Made by a program: the position numbers and the translations under genes. From NCBI GenBank assembly GCA_019055375.1, contig JAHQIW010007401.1, forward strand, positions 62,001-126,000: DNA of 64,000 nucleotides, given 5' to 3'. This DNA is from Parelaphostrongylus tenuis (lineage: Eukaryota > Nematoda > Chromadorea > Rhabditida > Metastrongylidae). Within the stretch, counting starts at the first letter, position 1, and each line of letters opens with the position of its first letter. Below are positions 49,134 to 61,100 of this stretch, in pieces. Below the pieces are notes generated by a model, which saw only the letters and a program-made list of their open reading frames with translations, made no database searches and was not told the origin of the DNA.

Positions 49134-52100
49134 ATGGCCAACACTAGTGAGAATCCACGTAGCCGTAACGATCGCTTCTCAGATAGTGTGGATTCGGAGT
49201 CGCTCCGGCAAATGTTAGAGGATGGGGAGTTGGACACTTTGCGTTGGGAAGACGATGATATAGGTGAGTAGATTGTATATGTCACGGTTTTGGAGATGCG
49301 TTCCCGCGGAAACAGCTGTCACTTGCGACACACTCGTAGTCGATGGTTCGCTTCTGCATCAGCTCAAGGCTCGCCAAACCCTTCATCCCTCAGAAATCTG
49401 CGAATTGTTGCGAGACTTGTTTGAGAGGATAGTAGCTCTGATCTGATAGTAGACCATCGCGAGTCATTACAAGGGCCAGCTGTGCACATGGAATTACCTC
49501 AAACGACGCTTGTTGAAGTCAAGTGCATGGTGCATTACTTAGGGATTGAATAATGCCGAGAGCCTTATCGGTCACTGTTTTTAAGTATCACCTGATGAAG
49601 TGTTATCTGTTTTATAGAGAAAACATTACATAAATTTGAGAGAAACTTTTTAGCTCTCCGGGCAGCAGCGTCCCATAGTCGTCTTCCGTTCGATAAGCTA
49701 ACAGCTCAAGAATTGTTCTACTTTCCCGATGTATCCGACTCTAAAGCGTCTACAAATCTATTCTTGTTCATAAGGAATAAAATAGTAAGAGCTTCCTTAT
49801 TTGCTTACTTTAGCATTATTGTAAATTTAAATGTATTTTCTTTGCAAATGTAAGATATGTTAAGCTCCAATTATGGCTGCTTGAACCGAATGTAGAACTC
49901 ACAAGCGAGGATGCTATTGAACAACTTCCGATTCCGTTCAACAGTGAGTTGGCGGAATCTTTTTTCATCCTCAAATTTTGCTATTGCAATAAAATCGGCT
50001 CTTTTACTCTTTTTTTTTCTTAATTCTCTTCCAGGTGATCGTCGACTTGTACGCCGAATCCATGGTTTTTTGCAGCGTCATGGTTTCATCAACTTTGGAA
50101 ATTTCCATCGATTAGCATGTCAGTTTTTATTCAGTTGTCTTTCATCTCAGAAATGAAATACACTGAAAATAGTCTTAATTCTCTGCTTTTAAGCTGCACT
50201 TGTTCTTACATCAAAAAGAAAACGGGTTATCATCATTGGTGCTGGTGCAGCTGGCATTGCGGCTCTGAAACAACTTCATTTCTTTGGGTTCGAAGTCGTG
50301 TTGCTGGAAGCTCGTGTGAGTTATTCGTTCAATTTGTTTTGTCGAGGGATAAAAAGGTGGAACCTTTAGTGCTGATTTTCTTTCTTTGGAGGAGGCGTCA
50401 TGCATTTGTTTTTCTCTATCATCGTTTGAGATGACTGAATGCATAATTCGGCCTTTATAATTACTCGCGGCGGCCTACGCGGTATATCAAGTCGCTGCTG
50501 CTTTTCTCTCAGAACAAGTCCGATACCAGTTCATTGATCTTGAAGGTTGGAAGGCTAGCTGACTGAGGCTTAGACGTGAGAGCGAACCATCGGCAACGTG
50601 TGCGTCGTAGAGTGCCTCTAACCACTGCGCGACACTCGTTCCTCGTTCTGTGATCTCCTCGCAGTTTCTAGAATTCAGTAGCAGACACTGAGGTGACCTT
50701 ATCGAGCGTTAAGTACCGCCGAATAACCGTACAACAAGGCTTTTACAGGTGGGATAAACTGTAGTAAAATACTGTGATGTTGCAGTTCTAAGAAAGTATT
50801 AGGGTTCTTGGACGGCAGTCGCTGATAGGTCTTATATACTTCGAGCAATTGAAGAATTTGTAGTTTGGCAGTTCTTTTATTGCCTTATTTTTCTCCATAG
50901 TCACTCCGGTTTCAAGTCTGACTAAACCTCAACTTTCTACATGATTATTAGCGAATTCATGTTTCTACTGGTTTGGACGCATAAACGACAGAGGGAAATT
51001 GCGGTACATCCGCAAATATCCTCGCTTTTTTGCTCAGCGAATCCTTTTGGTGGACCCCTTCGTTACTGGAAATGCGAACAGAAGAGCCGCAAATTTGCTC
51101 TTCAAGGCTGCACCGTAGTAGAGTACGAAAGCTTGCACGTTGCCAGATTTCTGTAAATTTTGAATCCGTCTATTATTGGCATTTTGCGAGCTGGGATATC
51201 TCTGTTTGGATCTGGGATACGTAACTATGGTTTTATCGCCCATTTATGGGGTAAAACAGTTTCATATCATCTAATATGCATTCGATCTCGCGCTCATGGC
51301 TCACTAAGCCATCCATCCCTCCGGAGTCGGTAAATTGGTACCAGACAGGTTTGACATTGTCTGGGAGGATAAGCAGTACTGACTCGATTCAGCGGGAGGC
51401 CACCGCGAGTCATTGTCAAGTCCAGATATGCATTCAATCACCTCAAACGAAGTTAAAAATTGAAATCGAATGCATGGCGCATCCCTCAGGGATTGATCAA
51501 CGCCGAGAGCTTTATCTTTTTTTAATATGCAGTAATCATCCGTCCGATGATGTTTGACTTACTATGCTAGCTACAGAAACGGCTAGGTGGTCGACTTCAC
51601 ACCTATCATCAGAGGGACTCGCTTGTGGTAGCGGACTTGGGAGCTACGGTGGTAACAGGAATAAGTAATTTTTACTTTTCTTATTTTGATCAGGAACTTT
51701 ACTTGTTTGATTTCTGTTGATTTTGGTCAAAGTTCACTTTGTTCTTCAAGTTTTCTTCAAGTTTCTTCAAGTTCTTCAAGTTCACTGCAGGGACTATATG
51801 TTTGGTGTATATCTTCGAACTCATATTAATATTGATAAATCTTTTTTCCATTTTTGAACAGACGGTAACCCTATCGTGACAATGATGAGACAGACACAAT
51901 GCACTCCTCTTCGTGTCTCACAAGTTTGTCCCGTTTACGACGAATACGGGAAACTTGTCGATCAACGTAAGGATGAACTCGTCGCTGAGGCTTTCAAGTG
52001 AGCATTGGTTTATTTCTCAATTTAATTTTGATAGCTTATTCGTGGAGCGCATGTGGCGCAGTGGTTAGAGGTGCTCTGCGCCGCACACGAGGTCAAATTT

Positions 52101-55100
52101 TCGACCTCGCTCTCATGGCTCACCAAGCCATCCATCACTTCGGGGTCGGTAAATTGGTACCAGGCAGGTCTCAGACTTGTCTGGGAGGATAAGCAGCACT
52201 GACTCGGTTCAGCGGGAGGCCACCGCTAGTCAATATAAAGGCCAGATATGAATTCAATCACCCCAAACGAAGTTAAAAATTGAAGTCGAATGCATGGCGC
52301 ATCCCCCATCCCAGGGATTGATCAACACCGAGAGCTTTATCCTTTATCCTTTAACTTATTCGTGACGAAGTCTAGCTTTTGGCCTTCACAAGCTTGCTGA
52401 TCTCTCAACGATACGCAATACTACGTTTAGAGAGAGCGTTGCGGGGTACTCTAATGAGCTTGAGAGAACTCCCATGCATATCATGAGAATATTACGGTTT
52501 CCTATGTGGGATTTTCTCACTGAAAGCCTGGGTATTGTTCGTGCTTCATTTTTATTTTGTTAACAAAAATCCGCCAAGTCAAACGATACAATCATATTCC
52601 GTGTTTATTGCGTCATTTTATTGGAGAAAGGGTCTTTCACAGCGAGTTCCAGTCAATGAAGTCGACAAAGTTGAAGGGGAAGGCGCAATAAGCAAACTCC
52701 GAAACTTGGCGGACCGATGGAAGAAAGTTGTAGAAAACGATGGCCTTCATTTGGAGGAGTAATTACTATCGTTTTCGTTTGGAATTCGTTCACATGTTTC
52801 TAAGTTTTTTTGCAGATGTCCTATATTTTTTTTCCAACCTAATAATTTTGCGGTGAATAAAGAAAAAGGACTAAAATGGCTGAAAATATGGCAAGAAATA
52901 AAGAGAAACTGTATTCTGTCGTTCTTTGTGTATCATGATATTCGTGATGGCTGCTAGGTTCGAATGAGCATCTGTAATTGCGAAAGCGATAGTTTCAAAA
53001 ACGTGACCACTGAGCGGATCGAACGCCCAACCTTTCGATCTGGAGTCGAACGCGCTACCATTGCGCCAAGCGGTCAACGTGTTGGGTTGGCGCACATGCT
53101 TGCTTGTCATGGCATGAGTCATGGGTTGTAGTGATGCATTTGAATTGGAAACTGACTGATCAATAAGGCGATCCAGTGCTATTTGAGCCGATCTCATTCG
53201 CTGGATAGGAACTTTTCATAGGAGTTTTAGAGATCAATCGAAAGCTTGAACCTCTGGCTACAACTCCACGTCTCCAGTTTTTCTAAACACCCTGTTATAA
53301 GGCTGTAGCATCCGAAATATAATCTTGTTTCTCACTTGCCTATCGCCTCCACTTTTACCACGAGTATAAATCGATGAATGTACAAAAGCATATCAGCGTG
53401 TAGAGAATTTTCCGTAGCATCAGAATCATAGAACGCATGTGGCGCGGTGGTTAGAGGTGCCCTGCGTCGCACACGAGGTCAGTGGTTCGATCTCGCGCTC
53501 ATGGCTCACCAAGCCATCCATCCCTCCGGGGTAGGTAAATTGGTACCAGACAGGTCTCAGACTTGTCTGGGATAAGTAGCACTGACTCGCTTCAGCGGGA
53601 GGCCACCGCGAGTCATTGTAAAGGCCAGATAGGCATTCAATCACGTCAGACGAAGTTAGAAATGAAGTCGAATGCGTGGCGCATCCGTCAGGGATTGATC
53701 AACGCCGAGAGCTTTATCCTTTATCGGAATCACACGTTCTCTCGAGAGTTTCTATCGATACCGTGAAAAAATCCTCAGTAAATTAACAATAGTTGCCACC
53801 GTTTTAGCACATAGTGCGGCAGATCGCTATCGAGCTACGCGATAGATCAGGCGATTACCTACCTTACTAATAAGTCGGCGCTGTGGCTTCCCTTCACATT
53901 TTACTCAGCTATGAACCTTTTCGGCGACTTTGCTTACCGGCCAACTCACGGAACGGATAGCCAGGGCAGGGGCGGGACGATGGATCGCGTTTGAAATATT
54001 GTTATTCAATTAGGAATTTTTTCACCGCATCGGCAGAAGCTTAAGAAAAAATGTAGATTCTGATACTACGGAAAATCCTCTACACGCTGATATGGTTTTC
54101 GTGCTTTCAGCGATTCATAAGCATAGTAAAAATGAAGACGAAAGGCGAGTGAGAAACAAAATTTTATTCTGGATGCTGCAGCGCTATGAAAGGGTATTTT
54201 GAAAAACCGGCGGCGTGATTTGTAGCCAGAGTTTTAAGCTTTCGAGTAGTCGCTAACAGCGCTATGGAAATTTCCTGTCTAGCGAATGAGATCGGCTTGA
54301 AAATTTTGTCTACGTCTGACATATAAGTACCCGCTAAGCCTTTTGATCTAGAGTTGAACGCGCTGTTATGGCATCTCGTAGTCAAAGTGTGTCGGCCATT
54401 CAATAAATATTTGAATGAGCGCCTCTGCTTTCGAATGTGGTGGTTTCAAAACCATGACTCCTAGCGACTAGCGGACAAACGCTCGAACTTTCGATTTGAA
54501 TTCGAAATAGGCTGTCCAAGTGTTTTCGTGATACATATGCTTCTTTGTGATGAGATGGTTGTAATGATGTATCTCAATGAAAACTGTAGCATTTCAGAAA
54601 GATTGGAGACACAGCAGCTTACGTCGTTCATCAGCTGAAAATAAACGAAATTAATGGGAAAAAACTCAGCGTGGCTGATGCTTACAACAACATATTAGAG
54701 TCAGTATCACCTCAATATATAGTTTTTATTCTCGTTACATATTGTTAACGCTTTCGAGACCGTGGACCCAGCTCTCTGCGTCTCTAGCCCCAGGGTGTTG
54801 CGTCTAACCGATGGCGTCTAATACCAGCGTGCCATTTCTAGACGCAGCACCTGGGGGGTTACAGACGCAGAGGGTTGGTCCATGATCCCGAAAGGGTTGT
54901 CGATATGTCAATATAGAAAGAAACAGGCTATCGGTGTTTTTTTTAGTATGTTGGAACTACGAATGCAACGAAGGCGACTCAAATTTTGGCAAATCTACGA
55001 GGATATACTTGAAAAAATGAAACAAGTGCAAAATGAGGTAAGTCTGATTTAAACAAGTACTACGACACTTTCTTTTATCTGTCAATTCATACCCATTTGG

Positions 55101-58100
55101 GATCCCCTTATCGCTTGTGGTCATGTTATTTTCAAGTTATATCCCAAAAAAAGATTGCATGTGGTGCAGTGGTCAGAGGTGCTCTGCGTCACACACAAGG
55201 TCGATGGTTCCATCTCGCGCTCATGGCTCACCAAGCCTTCCACCCTTCCGGGCACGGTAAACTGATACCAGACTCGTCTGGGAGGATAAGCAGCACTTAC
55301 TCGGTTGAGCGGGAGGCCACCGCGAGTCATTGTAAAGGCCAGATATGCATTCAATCAGCCTTAAAAAAATAGGATAAAGCTCTCGGCGTTAATCAATCCC
55401 TGAGGGATGTGCCATGCATTCAACCTTAATTTTTAACTTCGTTTGAGGTGATTGAATGCATATCTGGCCTTTACAATGACTCGTGGTGGCCTCCCGCTGA
55501 ACTGAGTCAGTGCTACTTATCCTCCCGGACAAGTCTGAGACTTGCCTGGTACCAATTTACCGACACCGAGGAATGGATGGTTTAGTGAGCCATGAGCGCG
55601 AGATCGAACCATTGACCTCGTGTGCAACGCAGAGCACCTCTAACCAATGCGCCATATGCGCTCCAATCAGCCTTAATGAAGCTAAAAATTGAAGACGTAT
55701 GCATAGCGCATCCATCAGGAAGTGGTCAGTGCGGGAGTTTTTTTTGTTTCAGCAGTTTAAGTATTTTATACACTGATGTTACTTTCGGAGACGTTTACAA
55801 GTGAACTTCTTTGGTGCATTGCTGCTAACCCAAAGCAACACTTCTTATTTGTCTTAGTTGAACCCTAAATGACAAGTTGTCGTGTTTCATTTTGTGGATT
55901 TTTCCCATACATGCTTCTCTCTTTCGTTAGGATGATGGAGGATGCGTAACGGATACAGCTGTTCTTGGCTGTGGGAGCCATTTATCAGCCCTAGACAGCT
56001 TCTTGTCTTCCTTTTTGCGGTTTTTGGGAAAGGAGGGTCTGTTGCCAGAATTGCTGTTTAACACTAGGTGTTTTCGTAAACATTTCAATATCTCATGGTT
56101 TTCTTTGCCTCTTTTTTGCTCTGATTTCTTGTGCCTCAGAAATTTATGTTCTTACGACTGTGCAGTTCCTACAGTGAGCAGTGTAGACCGCTTAGGTGTG
56201 AGTACTCTTTTGTCAGTTTTCTTCCCATAGAAAAACTCTCAAAAAGAGAATTTTCTTTCGAGGTGACTCGTTTCGAAGTTGTTCCTTGTTTTGAAGGGTG
56301 TATGTGTAGTTTAGTGGCTTACAGAGCAAATTGTACTCTCTTTGAACAACGATTCTCTGTCGAGATGATTGTGATCTTTTGGGAGCAACTTATTTCACTC
56401 GAGGGAGTTCCTTGAGTTTGGACTACTTCAAATCTAAGTCATCCGTCGATTTTGTTTAAAGGAAATGTCAGGTTTGGTAGCCGATTGCACAAATTCTATC
56501 TCTTCTTTTCAGATGGCTCTCTACAAAAAGAGTGCTGCCTTCTTAGCAGAGAAGATAAGGACGTGTGGCGCGGGTATGTCGTACTCTACGGACTCGGACG
56601 AAAGATTGGAAGCGGATATTTTACGGCGTTGTTACAAACGGGATCTAGGAGAAGCCATCAGGGTAATAATCTTGAGACATTATTTGACACTTTAGCACTT
56701 TACTGAATCGTCTTTACAGTGTTTATTTCACTATGTGGTCCTAGTACTTCTTGCATTTAATTCGTTTTTTCGTGCACTTCTTGAGCGGCATAGAATACTG
56801 GTTGAGCGAATCTCGTTGCAGTCTCGAGGAGAGCTTGGCTTTGGCGTCCCATTGGGCATTATGTTGGCTGCCGAAGAGAGTCAGCGGGGTGGGGGGTGAA
56901 AGCCCAAATCAGCGCCGCGACCGGTCACACAAAACAGCCACTCGGCCACAGCGCCTTCGAAGATGTAATTTAACTTTTTTAATCGTTCTTGCTGCCTATT
57001 GATATGGAATCAATCACGCTTGGTGCGAGGCTCCGTTCTACAGGATCGTGTGGTCGAATCGGTGATCACAAATGTATGCAACTAAGTCAAAGAAAGAGTC
57101 CTGTACGGTTACACGATAGGCCGAAAAAAGTATGGTTCGGCAAGAAGTCCTGGGATCCGCACAATGAAATGTGATGGCGACTGTATAAAAATAAATAGAA
57201 AATTTTTTGTGCAATTATATTTGCGGTTGCGGATGTTTCAAAATCTGTTTGTAGCTTTATGATGCAGCAAGAGAAAGGCTTCGAAATTTGGACACGACCC
57301 TGCGCAATCTCAAGAAGCAGGAGCCAAGGTAGACGCATCTTCTATGTTGTCTTTCTATGTATAACGGTTAATTGTGATACTTTACTCGTGATTCTTCCAA
57401 CCCTTTCACTACAACGGCTGTTTTTACTGGCGGTGCTTCGGGCGGTTACAAAGAGCAGCTGGCCAACTAAACTTTGAGGTCCCTTTAGAAACCTAAACTT
57501 ATCGGATAAGCATTTCCATTGGGGTGGCACCAATCACCATAGACCGTCCGAACAGCGCAGGCAAGCATGTATCGTTTTCGCTTCGTATCGTAGCGAAAAG
57601 AATGAAGGAAGAAAGATGTTCTCTCACTTTTTTCAGTATACGTATTGTTTGCCTTCATTTGACTGTATTTCAAAGCCTCGTTAGGATGTCAGTATATATA
57701 TTTCCACGGACTTCTTTTATAATCTTATAACATATTCTCAAACCTTTTGAAGATATGGTACTTCACTTTGAGCTCTAGCTGCGCGTTTCGGTTTTATGTC
57801 AAGCCTCATCACTAACACATGCCTTTCGCTTTGAGCGAACCCCTACATAAAGGGGTATATCGTCGTAGAACATTTTACACTGCATGCCAAGTGAAAAGGT
57901 CACTTGACTTTGTAGCGCGGTGGATTGCTTGGTGACGTGCGTGCGGTGTAGAATTTTCGTTGCCGATACCCTTATATGTAAGGGCTTGGTTGAAACGAAA
58001 GGCATATGTCACTGATGAGGTCTGACATAGAACCCGAAACGTACGTCTAGCACTCGAAGTGCCATATCGGACCTTGTGAAAGGTTCGAAATTTGTTATCA

Positions 58101-61100
58101 GACTATATCCTTTTAGCACGTTGACAACGATCTGAGTTGAGATCAACTCAGACTGCACGGCGCGCAACTGTAGTCTCTCTTTTTGCAATGGAAATTTGGG
58201 AATTTGTTCGGTAATCTGAGGTAATGAGGGGATATCATCGTGATTGAAGCTGGATGAAGCTCTCGGCGTTGATCAATCCCTGAGGGATGCGCCATGCATT
58301 CGACTTCAATTTTTGACTTCGTTTGAGGTGATTGAATGCATATCTGGCCTTTACAATGACTCGCGGTGGCCTCCCGCTGAACCGAGTCAGTGCTGCCTAT
58401 CCTCCCAGATAAGTAAAGACCTGCCTGGTACCAATTTACCGACCCCGGATGGCTTGGTGAGCCATGAGCGCGAGATCGAACCATTGACCTCGTGTGCGAC
58501 GCAGAGCACCTCTAACCACTGCGCCACATGCGCTCTATTCACTACTCAGCTTCGTTTGCCACTCTCCTCGTGATTAAGTAAGGAAATATAGCAGAAGAGA
58601 CTTCTATAAGAAGTTTTCTAGTTGAGAGAATGCCGATGTGTTGATCTATGTTTCAACGGGAAAGGCACACTGTTGCAAAAGTAAACAAATCTTCAGCTGT
58701 TATATAAGTTCGTTTATTTCTTTTTCTTCTATGTTTTTGTAGTCATCCGATAGCTTGAGAAATGTCTATTCTCTTACTGAGTTTGCACTGTGAAATGACT
58801 TTTATTTTGCAACGGACGTTTTGGAAGCAAAGATCGTTCTAGTGAGTATCTGCCTTTTCCCTGTCTCTTCTATCATATTTTACCACTTACTGGCGACAAA
58901 ATTCCCTTTAGTGACGATAAAAATTCACATTTCATCATTGTAGCCGCCGCGCTCCCCCGTGTTACGGCGCCCGTGCCGCGCAGGATTTCAACGTCGTCTA
59001 CTCGTTATTCAAGATCTCAAAAACAATCGAAAATAACTTTTTTTCTAGAATTAGGCCTTCTAACACGGTTTTGAAAATCAGCCCAATGAAGGCAATAGAA
59101 GTCGCGGAACATAGACTGAAAGAAAGACAGTGCAACACGTGATTTTTCACTCAACGGGAGCACTGTGGCATCTTCCCCTCTGCCACTCTTAGTGAGGGAT
59201 ATGTGATACTGACGGGACGGGCGAAACCGTCGAAATGTGCTTATATCACTAGGACGTATGTCATTAATACCAAATCTCGTAAGAGGCTTTAACAAAGTTT
59301 TTGGATGCGCGGGTTGAATACCTCGTCATCATTGAGAAACTGAGAAGTCAGTTTCCCTTTTTCAGTGAAGTCTACATGAATCAACGCGATCGTCGTCTCT
59401 TGGACTTTCACTTTGCGAACCTCGAATATGTAACCGGAGGAACTTTGGACAAGCTGTCACTACACTATTTCGATCAGGAGGATGAATTTCAGTTGGCTGG
59501 ATCACACATGGCCAGTACGTGGTAATCGACTGTTTGAAGGGCACTGTTAGGTTGTGATGCATCCGGTCAATTAAATACCCTTATAATAGGTTGGGGAATA
59601 AGTTCTGAGAAAATGCTTGTAGCGTTCGTCGTCGCTAACTCTTAGTGTAAGGACTGGAGCACCCACAGAGATTAGCAAAAGACGAGAAAGGGTAACTGCC
59701 CGACTGACGAGATCGCAAGATCGAAATACGTGTATCGGGCTCTATGAGTCAGCCCTCTTTGACAGACCACTGACATGCGTGGCTCAAATCATGATTATCA
59801 GGCAAAAGCTTGTAAGTTGGTGTTGGCCTTTTTTGTGTCTTTGGGCTCATTTGAAAGTCCGTCTTCTCCCGCGTTTATTGGTATATAACTTATCTACTCA
59901 TTCCAGGATGGAGTTAACCGTACTTTTGCCAACTGTGTGTTCGCCCCAAGCCAGATTGATGCGTTCACTTGCCACCGTTGCTTTTGAACCCAACAGCCAT
60001 TCGTACACCATCAACAACCTAATTTGCTCGCTTGTTAACTCCACCTTGAAGTAAGTAGATAAATCATATACCAGTCAACGCGGAGAAGACGGGCTTTCAA
60101 AGGAGCCCAAAAACACAAAATATGGCCGACAACCAAAAAAGATTTAGGCGTTTTTCCAGAACTTTTTCCCCAACCAATTATATTGCTGGTGGATTCTTCA
60201 AGGCAATAGGAGAAATTTCATGTTTTCTATTTGGGTAGTAAATGTTAGATAGCCCGCTGAGTGCTCCACTTGGTCTCCAAGACCTTTTTTTGAGTTGCAG
60301 TTCGTGATGGATATGGTGACTTCATAACTCGTCTAGTAACAAGTGAAATAGCAGGCATGATTAAACAAAACGCAGTCGTTGAAACCATCAAGTACAATGA
60401 AAAAGGTGGGTTCTATATCAGTTTTCACTTTGTCACTTTATTCCACCCGGATCACAGTTTTCCCTACTGTGTGGATTCCCAGTGCTTCCGCCATTCAATT
60501 CGTCTTCTCGCTTGCTTGAAGATTTCATCTTCTTCACGAACGTTGTGAATACCGATCGACCCGTCTCCTTGCAGTCTGGAGGATAGCCAGGCTGGGGCGT
60601 TCGTAGGATATAAGTTTTGATTGTCGGAGTGTGTTGGGGGGGGGGGGGGGGGGGGGCGAGGGACAACCCGTATGCAACCACGCCGAGCATCACGCCACTC
60701 GACGGGGCACTTCCGTTCTAAGACTGTCAGCAGATGTCTCCTAAGTCGTTGTTCATTACTGTGTATAAAATTTATCATGCTCTGCCTATTGTTAAAATTG
60801 ACAAGCATCACCTGTATATCCAAGAATGTTGAGCAATATGCACAGCTCTGAACCGTTAGCGCGATTAAACCCGCGTTTCAGTCATACCGGATGGGTTCAG
60901 AGAGAATGATAGCAGAGCGAGAGCCTCGGTAGTGTAGTGGACAGCATGCTTTCGGAAAAGATTGAACAGGTTCAACTCCCGGCCATAATACTCATCGTCT
61001 TTGGCTATACTTTGGATAGTTATAACATTATAAAACTGTAAAAAAGCTCAAAACTAGGATTTATTGTTAAAAACCTTGATTATATTTGTCCATATATTTA

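Noticed and set aside
52535..52762. Extra LSD1 exon
   Set aside because: Exons 7 and 8 of LSD1 join perfectly without it, and its end matches a mariner C-terminus.
59779..60054. 91-codon plus-strand frame in LSD1 intron 12
   Set aside because: It does not join LSD1 in phase; the same DNA on the minus strand encodes a mariner helix-turn-helix.
60464..60823. 119-codon minus-strand frame with poly-proline
   Set aside because: Created by the 21-G tract in a SINE-B copy; LSD1 exons on the other strand bracket it.
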